Source of the DNA: Fibrobacter sp.
GTDB lineage: Bacteria; Fibrobacterota; Fibrobacteria; Fibrobacterales; Fibrobacteraceae
DNA: 64,000 nt
Reading direction: 5' to 3'
Assembly: GCA_024398965.1 (NCBI GenBank)
Contig: JAKSIF010000013.1
Coordinates: 1 to 64,000 of the forward strand
Shown here: positions 1 through 6,189 of the stretch, piece by piece
Layout of the letters: each line of letters begins with the position of its first letter
How positions within the stretch are numbered: the stretch's first letter is position 1
Program-made: the position numbers and the translations under genes
The notes under the pieces: model-generated
Databases searched by the model: none
Seen by the model: the letters and a program-made list of their open reading frames with translations, nothing else
What the model was told of the DNA's origin: nothing

Positions 1-440
1 GTAAAAGAGTCACCGCAGAGGTTGGGTACGTTAAATCGCGGATTGCGATACCAGTTGGCGTAAGGTGAATTCTGCCCCCTTTCACGCAGGTCCTTGTAAG
101 CGAAATGATGCCTGGAGGAATGATTCCAGACGGCGTCGAAAAACACGCTGAATCCGGCGTTGTGAAAGTCGCTAACCATGATTTTTAAATCATCGTCGTT
201 TCCTAGGCGCGAGTCCAAATGGTACATGTCAGTCACGTCGTAGCCGTGGGTCTCGCTTTTAAAAATAGGCCCCAGCAGAATGGAGTCCACCCGCAAACTT
301 TGCAAGTGAGGGATGAGGCTAGAGAGTTCGCGAATGTTTCGGTAGGGCGCGTGGTTTATGTTTGCTTTGGAATTGCCGCCGTCGGCGGTATTACGTAGTG
401 CACCCAGCGGGAAAATGTGGTAAATGTGATTCGGCCTCAT
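1..440 (-). CDS. GH13 alpha-amylase family glycosidase, partial (N-terminal part)
   Basis: The minus strand reads from an ATG at 440 without a stop to the window edge, giving about 146 residues; the C-terminal part lies outside. The start has a clear GGAGG about five bases upstream. The visible part is the first half of a GH13 TIM barrel: early strands with LGPIFKSETHGYDVTD, then FDAVWNHSS, which is conserved region I (DxxxNH) with the histidine that contacts substrate. No signal peptide is visible, so an intracellular alpha-glucan hydrolase acting on maltodextrin or glycogen is likely. Exact specificity (amylase, glucosidase, trehalose-type) cannot be read because the catalytic Asp and Glu are outside the window. 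Two palindromes just upstream suggest repressor control. Confidence 0.85.
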   Translation of the reverse strand, partial: MRPNHIYHIFPLGALRNTADGGNSKANINHAPYRNIRELSSLIPHLQSLRVDSILLGPIFKSETHGYDVTDMYHLDSRLGNDDDLKIMVSDFHNAGFSVFFDAVWNHSSRHHFAYKDLRERGQNSPYANWYRNPRFNVPNLCGDSF

Positions 441-461
441 ATAAACCTCCTTGAAAATTGT

Positions 462-506
462 ATATACCGTTCGGTATATTGCAAATATAGTATACCGATT
501 GGTATA
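462..506. promoter_or_regulatory. Tandem TetR-type palindromic operators
   Basis: Two inverted repeats lie 11-12 bases apart. The first is ATATACCG-TT-CGGTATAT at 462-479 (perfect 8-base arms). The second is TATACC-GATT-GGTATA at 491-506, nested in a wider CAAATATA (482-489) / TATATTTG (503-510) repeat. Such GGTAT half sites in short palindromes are typical of TetR-family dimers. They sit 22-66 bases upstream of the GH13 start. No TetR gene is inside the window, so the regulator is unknown. Confidence 0.6.
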
Positions 507-587
507 TTTGCAAGGGGGTGGAGAAAAATTAAAGATGAATTACATGGGGGGCTGGTTTTTCGATTTGTTTATTTGTATATTTATGGA

Positions 588-735
588 CGAAAGAGTAATC
601 CCCATGCGTGGGGCAAGTAAAACTCTCTGCTTGACGTCGTCGCCTTAGTTTATAACCTGGCGACAGGAACCCTATGGGGAGGCCGGCCCCTGATGATCAA
701 CGTAGGGCACCAAAGGCACAAAGTCAGGGAGAAAT
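588..735 (+). promoter_or_regulatory. Structured 5' leader of the GNAT/Pth cassette
   Basis: A TATATTTA box at 576-583 predicts transcription from about 588. The ~148-base leader then shows three hairpins: CCCCA-TGCG-TGGGG (600-613), GTCGCC...GGCGAC (639-664, 14-base loop), and a two-part hairpin with outer arms CCCTA/TAGGG (670-674, 703-707) and inner arms GGGG/CCCC (676-679, 687-690). AGGGAG just before 736 is the ribosome binding site. No T-run follows the hairpins, so they are not simple terminators. I recognise no known riboswitch or sRNA class; function is open. Confidence 0.35.
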
Positions 736-918
736 ATGGCAACCTCTAGCATTACGCACAATTTCGTGTTTGACGCCGAAAGCACTCAGCGGTTCGCTGA
801 CCAGCTCGAAGCCGCCGAACGCGACGCCCAGAAACCCATTCCCCAAATCGCAAGATTTGTGACGGACCCCAAGGAAATCCTTGAACTGACTGCCAAGTTA
901 TTGGCAGATGCAAAATAG
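736..918 (+). CDS. Small protein, candidate antitoxin of GNAT cassette
   Basis: This 60-residue protein begins MATSSITHNFVF and has no signal peptide, membrane segment or cysteine. Its C-terminal half is predicted amphipathic helix. Start is supported by AGGGAG seven bases upstream. Its stop overlaps the start of the GNAT gene by 11 bases, which is the usual translational coupling of antitoxin and toxin. Small proteins with a similar M-A-S/T-S-S-I/L-T-x-N-F-V start are, from memory, often encoded directly before GNAT acetyltransferases in gut Firmicutes and Bacteroidetes. It lacks the ribbon-helix-helix pattern of TacA-type DUF1778 antitoxins. Role as antitoxin or accessory subunit is inference from size and position. 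Confidence 0.6.
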   Translation: MATSSITHNFVFDAESTQRFADQLEAAERDAQKPIPQIARFVTDPKEILELTAKLLADAK

Positions 919-1504
919 TTATTCAGTTACAAGTCTAAATTCCTATTTCAACAATAAAAATGGTGTTGATGAAGATCAATTGAAGGAAATTCTAAATTCC
1001 TTCAGTTCTCCTGTCAATCCAGATGTTGAACACTTTCTACAAAAGAATTCGATTCTTTTTACGAAAAAGAAACAGTCTATCTCGTATATTGTGAGCACAG
1101 GCGGACATCTTGTCGGCTATTTCGCTCTTGCGGTAAAGCCTGTCACTTTCTGTAACGAAGTTCTTAGCAAAACCGCCCAAAAGGTAGTTGAGCGTATCAG
1201 CAAGTACGATGCAAATACAAAAGAGTATAGCGCCAGCGGGTATCTCATTGCTCAGCTGGGAAAGAACTTTCGCATTGCGAAGGAACTGCAGATTCCCGGT
1301 TCGCACTTGTTGAACATTGCCATAAGCACGATTCAGCAGGCCCAAAACCTTGTGGGCGGAACCATCGTATTTCTGGAATGTGAAAGTCATCCGAAATTAA
1401 TGAGCTTTTACGAGCAAAATTTATTTCGGCAATTTTCCTCAAGGATCACAGACAACTCAAACAACGAAGGTCTGGTACTAAACCAGATGTTCAGACTTAT
1501 TTAA
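908..1504 (+). CDS. GNAT-family acetyltransferase, candidate tRNA-acetylating toxin
   Basis: A 198-residue single-domain GNAT-like protein. Residues 111-175 carry the core: strand GYLIAQLGKN, an acetyl-CoA loop QIPGSH (128-133, a variant of Q/RxxGxG/A with His at the last position), a helix, strand TIVFLECES, and HPKLMSFYEQNLF (161-173) with Tyr168 where GNATs have a general-acid tyrosine. The N-terminal 55 residues look like an extra helical segment. Toxins such as TacT, AtaT and ItaT are similar small GNATs that acetylate the amino group of aminoacyl-tRNA. The overlapping small upstream gene and the Pth-like gene 13 bases downstream support a tRNA-linked role. Without these neighbours it would just be a generic GNAT. 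Confidence 0.65.
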   Translation: MQNSYSVTSLNSYFNNKNGVDEDQLKEILNSFSSPVNPDVEHFLQKNSILFTKKKQSISYIVSTGGHLVGYFALAVKPVTFCNEVLSKTAQKVVERISKYDANTKEYSASGYLIAQLGKNFRIAKELQIPGSHLLNIAISTIQQAQNLVGGTIVFLECESHPKLMSFYEQNLFRQFSSRITDNSNNEGLVLNQMFRLI

Positions 1505-1517
1505 AAAAAGAACGATT

Positions 1518-2156
1518 ATGAAAAATTCCAAGCTATTTTTTGGTCTCGGCAATCCCGAATTGAAATACAGAAATACAAGACATCAAATGGGCTGTAAAGT
1601 TCTTGATGCTTTCCGCATCAACTTTGAGACGCACCTCGTAGAACATGTAGAAGGACTGTACGATTTGTATGCATATGAACACTCTGTTGACGGAGAAAAG
1701 TGTGTTGACTATCTGTGCTATCCGTTAACAGGGATGAATTCTGCGGGCGATGTCTTGCCGGAACTTTCTAAGAAGTTGGGAATTGAAAATCCAGAACAGC
1801 TGATTGTCTTTTATGACGATATTCACTTGGAACCAGGATGCATTCGGGTCAAAAAAATGTCCGAGAATCATGGTGGACACAATGGTGTGAAATCGGTCCT
1901 GGAAAATTTTGGTCCCGGTTGGATTGCGTGTAAAATCGGTATAGGAAGCCCTGCCGATAAAAGCAAACTTTTGGAATGGGTCATTGGCCAAATGGACTTC
2001 AAGTGCTATGTAATATTAATTCACACATGCATCTTGTTTGTTCCTTTGATTGAGAACTTCAGAAGCTATGCTGATATGGCTGCAATCCAGTCTGCATTCA
2101 ATGGCATGAGAATCGTTTGCGAAGATGAATCTACTTGTCCGCAATCTCAGAGCTGA
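1518..2156 (+). CDS. Peptidyl-tRNA hydrolase-like protein, divergent paralogue
   Basis: A 212-residue homologue of bacterial Pth, which cleaves N-blocked aminoacyl-tRNA to recycle tRNA. Key positions are all present: Asn12 in FGLGNP, His22 in NTRH, Met73-Asn74 in TGMN, Asp100 in VFYDD, Asn122 in GGHNG (E. coli N10, H20, M67-N68, D93, N114). The tail after residue 160 is unusual, with a hydrophobic stretch CYVILIHTCILFVPL replacing the usual lysine-rich helix, but it still ends in an A...FNG block like Pth. It follows the GNAT gene by 13 bases and overlaps the convergent monooxygenase gene by 26 bases. A housekeeping pth is expected elsewhere in the genome. Pth is known to reverse TacT damage, so a dedicated detoxifying enzyme is a reasonable hypothesis. 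Confidence 0.75.
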   Translation: MKNSKLFFGLGNPELKYRNTRHQMGCKVLDAFRINFETHLVEHVEGLYDLYAYEHSVDGEKCVDYLCYPLTGMNSAGDVLPELSKKLGIENPEQLIVFYDDIHLEPGCIRVKKMSENHGGHNGVKSVLENFGPGWIACKIGIGSPADKSKLLEWVIGQMDFKCYVILIHTCILFVPLIENFRSYADMAAIQSAFNGMRIVCEDESTCPQSQS

Positions 2157-2550
2157 TGCTCATTATCGGGTTCAGCGGATCCGTGTCAATCAAGTCAAGG
2201 TGCTTCACCATGTGGAGGGTGCCTTGCTTGTACTTCTGGAAATGTTCCGAAGCGATGTGCTTTTTGTAGGCATCCTGGCTGGCGTAGATTTCAAGAATGT
2301 ATAGAGCATTCTTGTCACGCTTAAGGCCCATGGGATACATGCAGATAACGCCCGGTTCCGTACGCATGCTGGTGGCGCCGACTTCAAGAGCCATGGCCAT
2401 GTACTGGTCGTGATATTCCGGGTGAATCTCGATGTAGGACAGGCGAACGATGCGGTCGCTTTCAAAGGGCTGCTTTTTCACTTGACTAGTCTTTGCCATA
2501 GCCATTCCTGAAGCTAGAAGAAGCACGAAGAAAATTAGAAGTTTTTTCAT
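2131..2550 (-). CDS. Exported antibiotic biosynthesis monooxygenase (ABM) domain protein
   Basis: A 139-residue protein with an N-terminal signal peptide (MKKLLIFFVLLLASGMAMA, likely cut after AMA) and one dimeric alpha/beta-barrel ABM domain of the YgiN/quinol monooxygenase type. Typical signs are the strand YIEIHPEYHDQYMAMA, the helix with E-x-G-A, TEPGVICMYPM, and ILEIYASQDAYKKHIASEHFQKY. It is the last gene of a three-gene minus-strand operon, four bases after the flavodoxin lipoprotein. An exported ABM protein beside a flavodoxin and a CMD/cupin protein points to quinone or electrophile detoxification in the periplasm; the substrate is unknown. Its 3' end overlaps the convergent Pth-like gene. 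Confidence 0.8.
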   Translation of the reverse strand: MKKLLIFFVLLLASGMAMAKTSQVKKQPFESDRIVRLSYIEIHPEYHDQYMAMALEVGATSMRTEPGVICMYPMGLKRDKNALYILEIYASQDAYKKHIASEHFQKYKQGTLHMVKHLDLIDTDPLNPIMSISSEIADK

Positions 2551-2554
2551 ATTC

Positions 2555-3178
2555 TCAAAATTCCTTTTTCAACCAGTCGGCGATTTTTGTTTCGCGGCTA
2601 GAGAAATCAGCAGCCTTTATAGAAAGGCTTGCGGTGAAGTTATTGCCAGGAAGCAAACGTTTGGCGTCGGCTTCAACACCGCTGATTCCGCTGGAATGGC
2701 TGCTGACAATAAGGCCCACTTTTTTATTTGCGAGTTCCTTGCTGTTTTTGAAAAGATAGGTCTGCATGGGAGCGGCCATGTGGCTCCACCAGAGAGGCGC
2801 AACGACGATCACCTCGCTGTAATTTGCGAAGCTTACTTCGGTGCTGACGGTGATAGCGGGGTAGCTGCTTTCGTCATCGGGATTCTTGTTGATGGCGTCA
2901 ATAAGGGCGTCGCCGATGGCGTAATTGTTGGCGGCAAAATCTGCCTTTTCCACAGGAGAGATTTCCACCACATCGGCAGAAATCATTCCTGTCAAGGTTT
3001 CTACGATAGCCTTGCTGTTCCCGGTGAAGGAGTAGTAAGCGACTAGCATCTTTTCGGAAGCTACGATGCTCTCACTTGAACCTGCAACATCATTCTTTGC
3101 ATTAGAACTGGAGTCGTCGCCGCAGGCGTTCAGAAAGAACGCCGCCGTCGCACTCAACAAGAACAGCAATTTTTTCAT
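2555..3178 (-). CDS. Flavodoxin-domain lipoprotein
   Basis: A 207-residue lipoprotein: hydrophobic leader ending in a lipobox at FLNAC-GDDSSS, a short serine-rich linker, then a flavodoxin fold from about residue 45. The FMN phosphate loop is SFTGNSKAIV (T-G-N-S/T type), followed by PLWWSHMAAPMQTYL and SSHSSGISG, the usual flavin ring loops of the flavodoxin_4 group. It is placed at the cell envelope by its lipid anchor, which is uncommon for flavodoxins but common in FCB bacteria. Middle gene of the operon with the CMD/cupin gene 10 bases upstream and the ABM gene 4 bases downstream. Likely an electron carrier or quinone reductase partner; the partner is not known. Confidence 0.85.
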   Translation of the reverse strand: MKKLLFLLSATAAFFLNACGDDSSSNAKNDVAGSSESIVASEKMLVAYYSFTGNSKAIVETLTGMISADVVEISPVEKADFAANNYAIGDALIDAINKNPDDESSYPAITVSTEVSFANYSEVIVVAPLWWSHMAAPMQTYLFKNSKELANKKVGLIVSSHSSGISGVEADAKRLLPGNNFTASLSIKAADFSSRETKIADWLKKEF

Positions 3179-3188
3179 ACCGCCTCAA

Positions 3189-4241
3189 TTACGGAAGCTT
3201 GTTGTACACTTCGTCAACTACAGGTTCCAACCATTCGTTGCTGGCGTTTTCGCCAACGTGGGTGTGGTAAGTCAAGTGCTGGAACCAGGAATCCTTGGCG
3301 GCACCATGCCAGTGTTTCTTGCCTTCAGGAATGACCACGACAGAACCCGGTGTCAGTTCCTGAGGTTCCTTGCCTTCTTCCACATACCAGCCGCGGCCAG
3401 AAACGGCAATCAAGACCTGTACCTGATTGTGATGGATGTGCCAGTTGTTGCGGCAGCCCGGTTCAAACGTCACGTTGGTGGGGCCGCCATTTTCTGCGTC
3501 CATAGGGGCCAAGTAACTGTTGCCGATAAAGTACTTTGCGTAATTTACGTTAGGCATGCCGCGGGGCCACGGGGAATCTCCGCCGTACATGCCAGGAATT
3601 AACTTGGCATCCTGCAAAGTCATGGTAATGCTTTCCACCTGCTGATCCGTAAGGCCCGCCTTCTTTGCGCCCGCCTTGTGTGCAGCCAGCTGGGGGTGAA
3701 CGCCATCCATGCCGCTGAGGGCCGCAACAGTCACCAGTTCGCGTTCCGGCATAGTCAAGTTGTCGCGGGCGAAAATGTCGCCAAACAAATGTGCCTTCAG
3801 GTAGTAATCCGTTGCAGGAACGAAAGTGTTGTTCACCTTGCCGAACAACTTCGTCTGAACTTCGGTACCTGCCTTCAGGGAGTTGTAATTCTTGGGCAGG
3901 GGAGAAGCGTCCTTGCCTTCGGCGGTCTTCTTGCCGGCGGCCTTGCGTTCATCCAGAACTTTCTGCAAAGTTCCGAGGGCGTTCAGGGAGCGCGGGAAAC
4001 CGGTGTAGGCATAAAGCTGGGAAAGCGCTTCTTTCACCTGGCTTACGGTGAGTCCGTCATCCAGACCCTTGTCGATTGCCTTGCTAAGTTTTGCCAAGTC
4101 GCCCTTGGCTTCCAGGCAGGCGATAATGGCCATGTCCTGCTGCTGAACGGTAAGAACGTTTTTCATAATCTGTGCGTTTGTGGTGGTGGCCAGGGCGAGG
4201 GTGGCTACGGTTGTGATTATAGCATTTTTTAGTATATTCAT
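3189..4241 (-). CDS. Exported carboxymuconolactone decarboxylase-like/cupin protein
   Basis: About 350 residues: a signal peptide (ILKNAIITTVATLALATTTNA), two CMD-type helical units (residues ~30-95 and ~130-210) and a C-terminal cupin (~235-330) with the metal-binding pattern WHIHHNQVQVLI ... PGSVVVIPEGKKHWHGA. The CxxC of AhpD peroxidases is missing, so this is the CMD lineage rather than an alkylhydroperoxidase. A start at 4247 is also possible, but the promoter -10 box TATATT at 4248-4253 touches it, so transcription should begin near 4241, the second ATG; translation is probably leaderless. First gene of the operon with flavodoxin and ABM genes. The function is likely redox or electrophile stress; the reaction is unknown. 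Confidence 0.82.
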   Translation of the reverse strand: MNILKNAIITTVATLALATTTNAQIMKNVLTVQQQDMAIIACLEAKGDLAKLSKAIDKGLDDGLTVSQVKEALSQLYAYTGFPRSLNALGTLQKVLDERKAAGKKTAEGKDASPLPKNYNSLKAGTEVQTKLFGKVNNTFVPATDYYLKAHLFGDIFARDNLTMPERELVTVAALSGMDGVHPQLAAHKAGAKKAGLTDQQVESITMTLQDAKLIPGMYGGDSPWPRGMPNVNYAKYFIGNSYLAPMDAENGGPTNVTFEPGCRNNWHIHHNQVQVLIAVSGRGWYVEEGKEPQELTPGSVVVIPEGKKHWHGAAKDSWFQHLTYHTHVGENASNEWLEPVVDEVYNKLP

Positions 4242-4247
4242 GCCCAT

Positions 4248-4278
4248 AATATAAGACCTAGAGTTTGCTCTAGGTCAA
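4248..4278 (-). promoter_or_regulatory. MerR-type promoter with 19-base spacer
   Basis: Read on the minus strand, TTGACC (4273-4278) and TATATT (4248-4253) are separated by 19 bases. The spacer carries a near-perfect palindrome with 9-base arms GACCTAGAG (4255-4263) and CTCTAGGTC (4268-4276). An over-long spacer filled by a dyad is the hallmark of promoters activated by MerR-family regulators, which twist the DNA to realign the boxes. No MerR gene is within the window. It drives the CMD/cupin-flavodoxin-ABM operon. Confidence 0.75.
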
Positions 4279-4432
4279 GAGGTTTATCTAAAAAAAGTGA
4301 AAAAATCTCACTGCTGGGCGAACTTTCGTAGTTTCCTTATTTTCGGCAAATAAGCTCTGCCGAAATCTAGTGCTCGAAAAGAATGCTCAACATCAGGTTT
4401 TTGTACAATCTGGTTGGACCCATGGTAAACGA

Positions 4433-4648
4433 TCATATTGCCACCCCCTGCTTTTTCAAGAAGGTTTCGATGTCATTGACTACATATTCTGTGCTTTGGG
4501 TGTGCAAAACATCAAAGAACGGCACAATAAGATCCTTTATGCAGGAAGAATCATTCAACTTCCTGTACACATCTGACGGGAGCTTGTTCCACTTGTTGGC
4601 GCAAGCGTGAATCATGTAGATGGTAAATTCAAAGGATTCTTTATTCAT
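4433..4648 (-). CDS. DUF3791 protein, orphan
   Basis: A 71-residue protein matching the DUF3791 pattern: FEFTIYMIHACANKWNK, then P-S-x-V-Y-x-x-L, and FFDVLHTQSTEYVVNDIETFLKK. The family is usually encoded beside a DUF3990 protein and is suspected to be part of toxin-antitoxin-like or regulatory pairs. No DUF3990 gene is next to it here: the neighbours are an HxlR regulator and the redox operon. TAGG lies about nine bases before the ATG. An inverted repeat TTTCGGCA/TGCCGAAA (4341-4365) follows the gene. Function unknown; an orphan left from a lost pair is possible. Confidence 0.75.
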   Translation of the reverse strand: MNKESFEFTIYMIHACANKWNKLPSDVYRKLNDSSCIKDLIVPFFDVLHTQSTEYVVNDIETFLKKQGVAI

Positions 4649-4713
4649 TTTATGACCTATGGGATCGTGCTCTACTTAATATACATTTTTTCAAAGGGAA
4701 TATTTTTGTAATC

Positions 4714-5085
4714 TTATGGGGATATAGTTCTCTTTTCTCTGTCCTTCACAATCTTTTTCATGTTTAGTGCGGCCCAGTTGATTAAATCCTGGAGGATGGG
4801 CAGCAAGGTATCGCCGCGTTTGGAAATTGAGTATTCAACGCGGGGCGGAACTTCTGGGTAGACTTTTCGATCAATGATGCCGTCGGCTTCCAGGGTCTTG
4901 AGGGTTGAGGTTAGCATTTTTTGTGAAATGTCTGGAATGCTACGCTGTAATTGATTGAATCTGCAAACGGGCTGTTGAGATAATGTGTAAAGTACCAGCA
5001 TGGACCATTTATCCCCTATGCGGCTCAATATGTTCCGTATTGGGCAATTTGGAAAGTTGTCGTCTTTTAATATAATTTTAGACAT
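4714..5085 (-). CDS. HxlR-family winged-helix regulator
   Basis: A 123-residue HxlR/MarR-like DNA-binding protein. The typical start C-P-I-R-N-I-L-S-R-I-G-D-K-W (residues 14-27) includes the single cysteine used as a redox or electrophile sensor in YodB/HypR-type members. It continues with the recognition helix region RFNQLQRSIPDISQKMLTSTLKTLEADGII and the wing VYPEVPPRVEYSISKRGD. GAGAG precedes the ATG. It is divergent from the cupin gene at 5301, the classic layout for HxlR control of a stress gene. Repeated GTAAC half sites in the shared intergenic region are candidate operators. The inducer is unknown. Confidence 0.9.
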   Translation of the reverse strand: MSKIILKDDNFPNCPIRNILSRIGDKWSMLVLYTLSQQPVCRFNQLQRSIPDISQKMLTSTLKTLEADGIIDRKVYPEVPPRVEYSISKRGDTLLPILQDLINWAALNMKKIVKDREKRTISP

Positions 5086-5100
5086 AAATACTCTCTTTTT

Positions 5101-5298
5101 TATACTTACTCTATAAAAGTAATAAAATTTTTATTTGATAGCAATATCTTGAAAATTCTTGAATTTTGCAAAGGTTACTAAAAGGTAACTATGGCACTAT
5201 TTTGTGCCTTCTTGTTTTTAGGAATGTTTGTTTTTAACTTATGGTCGCTTAAAAAGAGGAAGTCTCTAAAAGTAACCAATAAAAAAAAAGAGGTAACA
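5101..5298. promoter_or_regulatory. Divergent control region with GTAAC/GTTAC repeats
   Basis: The 215-base space between the HxlR gene and the cupin gene contains ATACTTAC...AGTAAT near 5102-5123, an inverted pair GGTTAC (5173-5178) / GGTAAC (5184-5189), AAAGTAACC near 5270, and GAGGTAAC near 5291. HxlR dimers bind palindromes with TTAC/GTAA arms, so several of these may be operator sites. The last one overlaps the cupin ribosome binding site, which would allow tight repression. Assignment of individual sites is inference. Confidence 0.45.
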
Positions 5299-5300
5299 TC

Positions 5301-5666
5301 ATGAAGAATTACGCAGTAAAAAACTTTAATGGCTGGAAGAATGTGGAAGGTAAGGTTTTCCTTGGCCAGGAACTTGCTATGACTGGTGCCGAGGCGTCCC
5401 TTCAGCGTCTTGCCGCTGGTGAAGATGCTCCGTTTTTCCATTCCCACAAAACTCACGAAGAAATCTATGTGATTATTTCTGGTAAGGGTGAGTATGAAGT
5501 GGACGGCGAAAAGTTTGCCGTTGGCGAAGGTAGCGTTGTCCGCGTAGCTCCAGCGGGTGTCCGTGCCCTGCGCAACACCTCTGATGCAGAAATGGTCATG
5601 ATGTGCATTCAGTATGAAGCCATGCCGATTACCAGCTTTATGGATGACGCCAATATCATCAAATAG
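5301..5666 (+). CDS. Cupin domain protein
   Basis: A 121-residue single-domain cupin without signal peptide. Motif 1 is PFFHSHKTHEEIYVIISGKGEYEVDGE (metal ligands His, His, Glu) and motif 2 is VGEGSVVRVAPAGVRALRN, in which the usual histidine is replaced by Arg, so the metal site may be incomplete. GAGG lies eight bases before the ATG. The gene is divergent from the HxlR regulator and is followed by a terminator-like hairpin, so it is probably monocistronic and HxlR controlled. Small cupins of this type are often quinone- or aldehyde-responsive proteins of unknown activity. No substrate can be assigned. Confidence 0.85.
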   Translation: MKNYAVKNFNGWKNVEGKVFLGQELAMTGAEASLQRLAAGEDAPFFHSHKTHEEIYVIISGKGEYEVDGEKFAVGEGSVVRVAPAGVRALRNTSDAEMVMMCIQYEAMPITSFMDDANIIK

Positions 5667-5686
5667 GGCGTTTTCTATAAATTTTT

Positions 5687-5727
5687 AGGGCAGAATTGCA
5701 AAAAACTGTTCTGTCCCTTGCTTTTTT
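5687..5727 (+). terminator. Rho-independent terminator after cupin gene
   Basis: Arms AGGGCAGAA and TTCTGTCCCT (one bulged T) enclose a 12-13 base loop, followed by TTGCTTTTTT. It lies 21 bases after the cupin stop and just before the arsenic operon promoter. Confidence 0.6.
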
Positions 5728-5735
5728 GAGTCAAT

Positions 5736-5753
5736 GTTCGTATATTTACGAAC
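5736..5753. promoter_or_regulatory. ArsR-type operator 1
   Basis: Perfect palindrome GTTCGTA-TATT-TACGAAC, 10 bases upstream of the arsR start. It includes a TATATTTA promoter-like core, so bound repressor would cover the promoter. The same half site TTCGTA recurs at 6133-6148, which supports a shared ArsR regulator. Confidence 0.8.
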
Positions 5754-5763
5754 AGAGGCGAAT

Positions 5764-6090
5764 ATGGCTGAAAAAAAGTATTGTGAAGAAACCGAAAAGC
5801 TGGCAAGAATTGCCAAGGCTCTTGCTCACCCCGCAAGGATTGCCATTGTACAATTCCTGGCGAAGCAGGATACCTGCTACTTTGGGGACATTCACGAAGA
5901 GCTGCCTATTGCCAAGGCGACTGTCAGCCAGCATCTAAAGGAACTGAAAGATGCGGGCTTGATTCAGGGCGAGATTGAAGCGCCGAAGGTCAAGTACTGC
6001 ATCGATCGTGAAAACTGGAAACTGGCGAAGACGCTTTTCAAGGATTTCTTCAATATGGAACTTTGTAAAAAGAAATCCTGTTGCAAGTAG
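5764..6090 (+). CDS. arsR: ArsR-family arsenic-responsive repressor
   Basis: A 108-residue winged-helix repressor. The helix-turn-helix spans about residues 38-70, [30 protein letters not shown], with wing KVKYCID. Cysteines occur at 7, 38, 79, 101, 106 and 107; the C-terminal CKKKSCCK cluster resembles arsenite-sensing sites placed at the C terminus in some ArsR lineages, while C38 is near the E. coli-type metal helix. GAGGCG precedes the ATG; an earlier ATG at 5734 lies inside the operator and lacks a binding site. The gene leads an arsenic operon and has its own operator; a hairpin after it suggests partial termination before the downstream genes. Confidence 0.9.
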   Translation: MAEKKYCEETEKLARIAKALAHPARIAIVQFLAKQDTCYFGDIHEELPIAKATVSQHLKELKDAGLIQGEIEAPKVKYCIDRENWKLAKTLFKDFFNMELCKKKSCCK

Positions 6091-6095
6091 TCGAA

Positions 6096-6123
6096 ATCCC
6101 TGCAAAGCAGGGATAAATTTTTA
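6096..6123 (+). terminator. Hairpin terminator between arsR and the efflux genes
   Basis: ATCCCTGC (6096-6103), loop AAA, GCAGGGAT (6107-6114), then AAATTTTT. A short strong stem with a T-rich tail directly after the arsR stop. With the second operator just downstream it suggests two transcription units under one repressor. Confidence 0.5.
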
Positions 6124-6132
6124 ACCTTATTG

Positions 6133-6148
6133 TTCGTAGTTCTACGAA
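6133..6148. promoter_or_regulatory. ArsR-type operator 2
   Basis: Perfect palindrome TTCGTAG-TT-CTACGAA, followed by AACGAAC (6150-6155), 41 bases before the small thioredoxin gene. It shares the TTCGTA half site with operator 1 upstream of arsR. Confidence 0.75.
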
Positions 6149-6189
6149 TAACGAACATAAAAAGCGAAACAATCCGCAAAGGAAATAAA

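Noticed and set aside
417-648. Two overlapping plus-strand open frames of 65-67 codons
   Set aside because: They cover the GH13 gene start and its operators, lack ribosome binding sites and have no plausible protein composition.
600-735. Possible tmRNA or other known structured RNA
   Set aside because: No tag-peptide reading frame, no tRNA-like ends with CCA, and no consensus of a known RNA class; kept only as a structured leader.
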